Part shown: positions 61,177 to 64,000 of the stretch, piece by piece | Layout of the letters: every line of letters starts with the position of its first letter | How positions within the stretch are numbered: the first letter of the stretch is position 1 | Assembly: GCA_932521025.1 (NCBI GenBank) | Contig: OW051471.1 | Span: 12,462,001-12,526,000 of the forward strand | DNA: 64,000 nt | From: Oscheius onirici | Taxonomy: Eukaryota; Nematoda; Chromadorea; Rhabditida; Rhabditidae | Reading direction: 5' to 3' | The notes under the pieces: model-generated | Database searches by the model: none | What the model saw: the letters and a program-made list of their open reading frames with translations, nothing else | Told to the model about the DNA's origin: nothing | Translations under genes and position numbers: made by a program

Positions 61177-62065
61177 TCTGAAAAAGTTTTTGGAAGGTGG
61201 ACAAAAGGGGAAGAAGAGTGACCACAACGGGAGCAAATTATCGAAAATATTGATAAGACGAAACTGTGGTCTATGCACTTTTGACATTAGGAGGACCTGA
61301 CAAATATGGAGATAACAACTTTGGTGCCATTTTGGCAGTTCACAATAAATTTTTTTAGCACTGTTTTGTTATTCTTCTTGTCTTGTTTCCTGTTCACTCG
61401 TGATCTCCAATCAGAAGGTTCCAATTCGCAGTTTTTATGTATTTTTTTGTTCTTTTTTAAGAAATCACGATGTTTGTATTCATGTACCAAAGTGTTTGTA
61501 TTCAAGTGATATTTTTTTTCTTTTTGTAAAGCTGAAAATTGACTGCAAAAGGAACTTTTCACTCGTAACAAAGAAGCATTAATTTTTCACTTTCTTCCTG
61601 GATTTTGCGAGATTCCGGAAGTTTCCATACAAAACTTGATATTGTAAGCCATGCAAAAACTAAAATACTAAATTGCTATGGTGTCTGTGGCCGACTATAT
61701 GTGTTTGTCTGTGGGTTTGTCCATGGACACGAGAATCGTCGTAGCAATTCAAAAGTTGTCGGGATTAGATAACAAGTTACTTTTGAACTTGGAGGTTTTA
61801 CAGACTTTGGCTTCTATTTTGTCAGAGGGAAATACAAAGCTTTAGAAAACGGTAACGAGCAGGTAGAAAAGTGTGGTGCTACGAAGCCGGCAGGCGAAGA
61901 AGTCGTCTGGTGTGTTTTACAAACTTATGAAAAGTAAGTCAAAGTGTTGTGAATCGGTCGTTGTAGCAGTAGTCACAGCTAAAACACTAACAGACTCTTA
62001 TCAGACTTGCTGTCCATTGAGAGGGACAGATAGGAACAATAGGACCACCACAAGGCAATAACTGT
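61177..62065. other. intergenic spacer between two UGT genes
   Basis: AT-rich. 61670-61790 contains a GCTATGGTGTCTGTGG head related to the repeat family at 4800 and 19548. No gene is recognised. Confidence 0.45.
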
Positions 62066-64000
62066 TTATTCCTGTTTTTCTTTCGTGAAGAATATAGATA
62101 AGAGCAGTCTTAGAACAAAACGAATAACCTGAATGGCTACGAAAGTGAGAGTGAGTAGAACAAGAGCTACATCCAGGCAGTAGTAAGTGAACACGGACAT
62201 GCCTGATTCCATCAAGTTGTACTGCTGAAATTTTCGGTATATTTTCGGTATGAAGAAAGATTCAAACCTTGTGTATGTTTTCATGCTTGGCACCGAACTC
62301 TGCCCATTTGATGAAAGTCTTCTTTGCTTCGTCGGGATGATCTGCTAACATTTTGGCCAAATTGGTGGCTTGTTTCTTGTACCTAGAGGCTATTTTGAGA
62401 ATCAGAAGAGAAACTTACTGAGGATTGTGAAGAATCCTTTCCAGGCCAGAAATAATGTCAGTAGAAGTGACTGTCAGTTTGTTGAAATTGACTCCGATTC
62501 CGAGACGCTCGACTGAAAAATTTGATTTTTGTTCTCGTACAATTTGCTCACGATCTGGCCCCTCACGCAGTATAAGGATTCTTCGGAATTTTCGCTTACA
62601 GTAGCCAAGTTAGCTTTAAAGCTGGACGAGCTCTAACTGGACTAACTTAGACACTATTTTCAACCCAAACTATGTGACACAGTGAGCTGAACTTCTCCTT
62701 CAAAAAGTTGCTGGCCTAAAAATTGCAAATGGAAGATACTGAACCAGCAACATGGAAAATTATACAGCGTTCAAATATTCAAGGAAATTGGGTATCTTTT
62801 CGTCAACTGCTTCCATAAAACTTTTCGAAATTCAAAATTACCATTTCTTCCATTGTTCAACTGGTCGGAGACCAGGGGAATAGAAATAACTGGAACTCCT
62901 GCATGTGTGACTTCCGTGAGAGAGTTGAGACCACAATGAGTAACAAAACCAACGACTCTTTTGTCATCTGAACCTCTAATTTTTGAACAACAGATCTTTG
63001 ACCTACGTAGCAAATCATTCTGCGGAATCCAGTCCACCGTAACAATGTTATTGGCGTCCTTGAACAGATCCCAGTCACTTTCCTGAGGCGTATACTTCCA
63101 GATAAAAGTATAGTCCGGGAACTTTTTGAACCCATTAACTAGAGCTTCTTTGATCCGTCTGGGCATTTTATCTGAAGGAGCCATGGTTCCGAAGGCCACG
63201 ACAACTACTCCCTTTCTGGCAGTTTGAAGAATTCCTTCGTATTCCTTTAAAATTATTAAGTAGAGAGCAAAAACTAACCTCAGACAATGGCTCCGGCTCC
63301 CTCCTTCCAATTCAACCAATATATTTGACTTTGTGGGAAATTATTCGAGGAAACTCTACAAATTCGTTGGCATTGATAAAGACAATGTCACAATTTCTTG
63401 CTAGCTCGTCGGCTGAAGGAAAATCTTCACCATAGTGTTCTCTAGAGAGTTCGGTCTAAAATGTTTTTTTACGAAGAACCGAAAGAAACTAGCGTATCGG
63501 TTTTCAAGAGCCGGAAAGACAAACATATTCACATAGGCCAAGTGGTAGAGTCTTTTGATTTTGGCGACCAGGGAAAGGTCTCCGAGGAGGGGATCGAGAT
63601 TGCCTGAAAGTAGGTATTAGAAAACTTGAGGTTTGGTAATTTTCACATGTCAAAAAACTGTTTTTCTGTTAAACATGTTTTTCTGTGCCTGTTCTTCATT
63701 TTTACCACGCCGAAATGTATGTAAAGGCGTTTTTAGCAAAGGTTGGGCAACTTTGGAACGTTCACGCCCTCGCAACCTGGCTCCTCAGGTAGCACCAGCT
63801 AGCATAATTGCTTGTAGTCGGGAGATGCTTTACTAATGGTCATATCTTGCAGTACGAATCAAAGGCCGGAATTATTTAAAAGAACTCACACAGCGGAATA
63901 CTTGCTGGACTCGGAAATCCCAGAATATGGTTCTCCATCTTTAGAATTCCAACGGAGGTAAAGCTCATAACTTTCTTGATTCCAGCTCTTCTGGCATAAA
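62066..64000 (-). pseudogene. second UDP-glycosyltransferase, 5' end outside window, in-frame TGA
   Basis: Minus-strand exons 64000(+)-63890, 63603-63494, 63455-63279, 63244-63007, 62973-62842, 62512-62419, 62382-62268 and 62224-62066 match the neighbouring UGT exon for exon from the middle to the C-terminal TM anchor (YNLMESGMSVFTYYC, ALVLLTLTFVAIQVI). Signature FVTHCGLNSLTEVTHAGVP and GVVVVAFGTMAPS are present. At 63312-63314 a TGA sits where the neighbour codes Gly in GGIG (residues KYIG-stop-IGRREPEPL). The reading frame is otherwise open on both sides. Two junctions are unusual: a GC donor at 63493 and an AGAG acceptor at 62974. The gene is probably a recent pseudogene, or the TGA is a sequencing error. 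Called a pseudogene with reservation, since everything else is conserved. Confidence 0.7.

Noticed and set aside
63312-63314. selenocysteine coding at the UGT TGA
   Set aside because: UGTs have no known selenocysteine, the aligned residue is Gly, and no SECIS-like element was sought or seen.

Overview
This is nematode genomic DNA, most likely from a rhabditid-type worm. Genes carry many very short introns (typically 36-45 bp, T-rich acceptors ending TTTCAG, TTTAG or CTAG). Two genes show putative spliced-leader acceptors just before the ATG. The gene families are also nematode-typical: ET-module proteins, serpentine 7TM receptors, C-type lectins (CLEC), receptor guanylate cyclases and UDP-glycosyltransferases. 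The species cannot be named from the sequence alone. Gene models were assembled by hand from splice sites and frame continuity; where all exon phases agree I say so.

Layout. 0.6-1.6 kb: the 3' part of a 7TM receptor (+). 2.1-7.5 kb: a CLEC cluster (+) with one intact single-CTLD gene, one two-CTLD gene and two decayed copies. 9.25-19.3 kb: one very large gene (+, 26 exons, about 1,810 residues) built from 18 cysteine-rich ET-type modules with a signal peptide and a GPI-like tail. 20.3-24.0 kb: a decayed Helitron bordered on both sides by the same minisatellite. 25.4-28.0 kb: a 7TM receptor pseudogene (-) interrupted by nested transposons. 30.0-38.8 kb: a receptor-type guanylate cyclase (+, 24 exons) with one apparent frameshift. 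38.8-41.4 kb: an SLC22-type transporter (-), tail-to-tail with the cyclase. 42.6-43.9 kb: a divergent Rab11-like GTPase (-). 44.9-45.2 kb: a small Ly6-like secreted protein (-). 45.9-47.1 kb: a secreted protein of unknown family (+). 47.3-51.6 kb: an SLC41/MgtE-type magnesium transporter (-) with a complete C-type lectin gene nested in one intron on the opposite strand. 51.6-58.2 kb: gene-poor. 58.2-61.2 kb: an intact UDP-glycosyltransferase (-). 62.1-64.0 kb: a second UDP-glycosyltransferase (-) that runs off the window and carries an in-frame TGA.

Most genes fit chemosensation (7TM receptors, receptor cyclase), surface or luminal defence (CLEC, ET-module and Ly6-like proteins) and detoxification or transport (UGTs, SLC22, SLC41). 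I see no operon. Introns and intergenic DNA are loaded with foldback elements. Several have clear target-site duplications, and a 20-mer (CAGACTCGACAGTTAGACAG) recurs more than 25 times in both orientations. Four genes show single-base frame problems or stops, so recent decay or assembly errors should both be considered.
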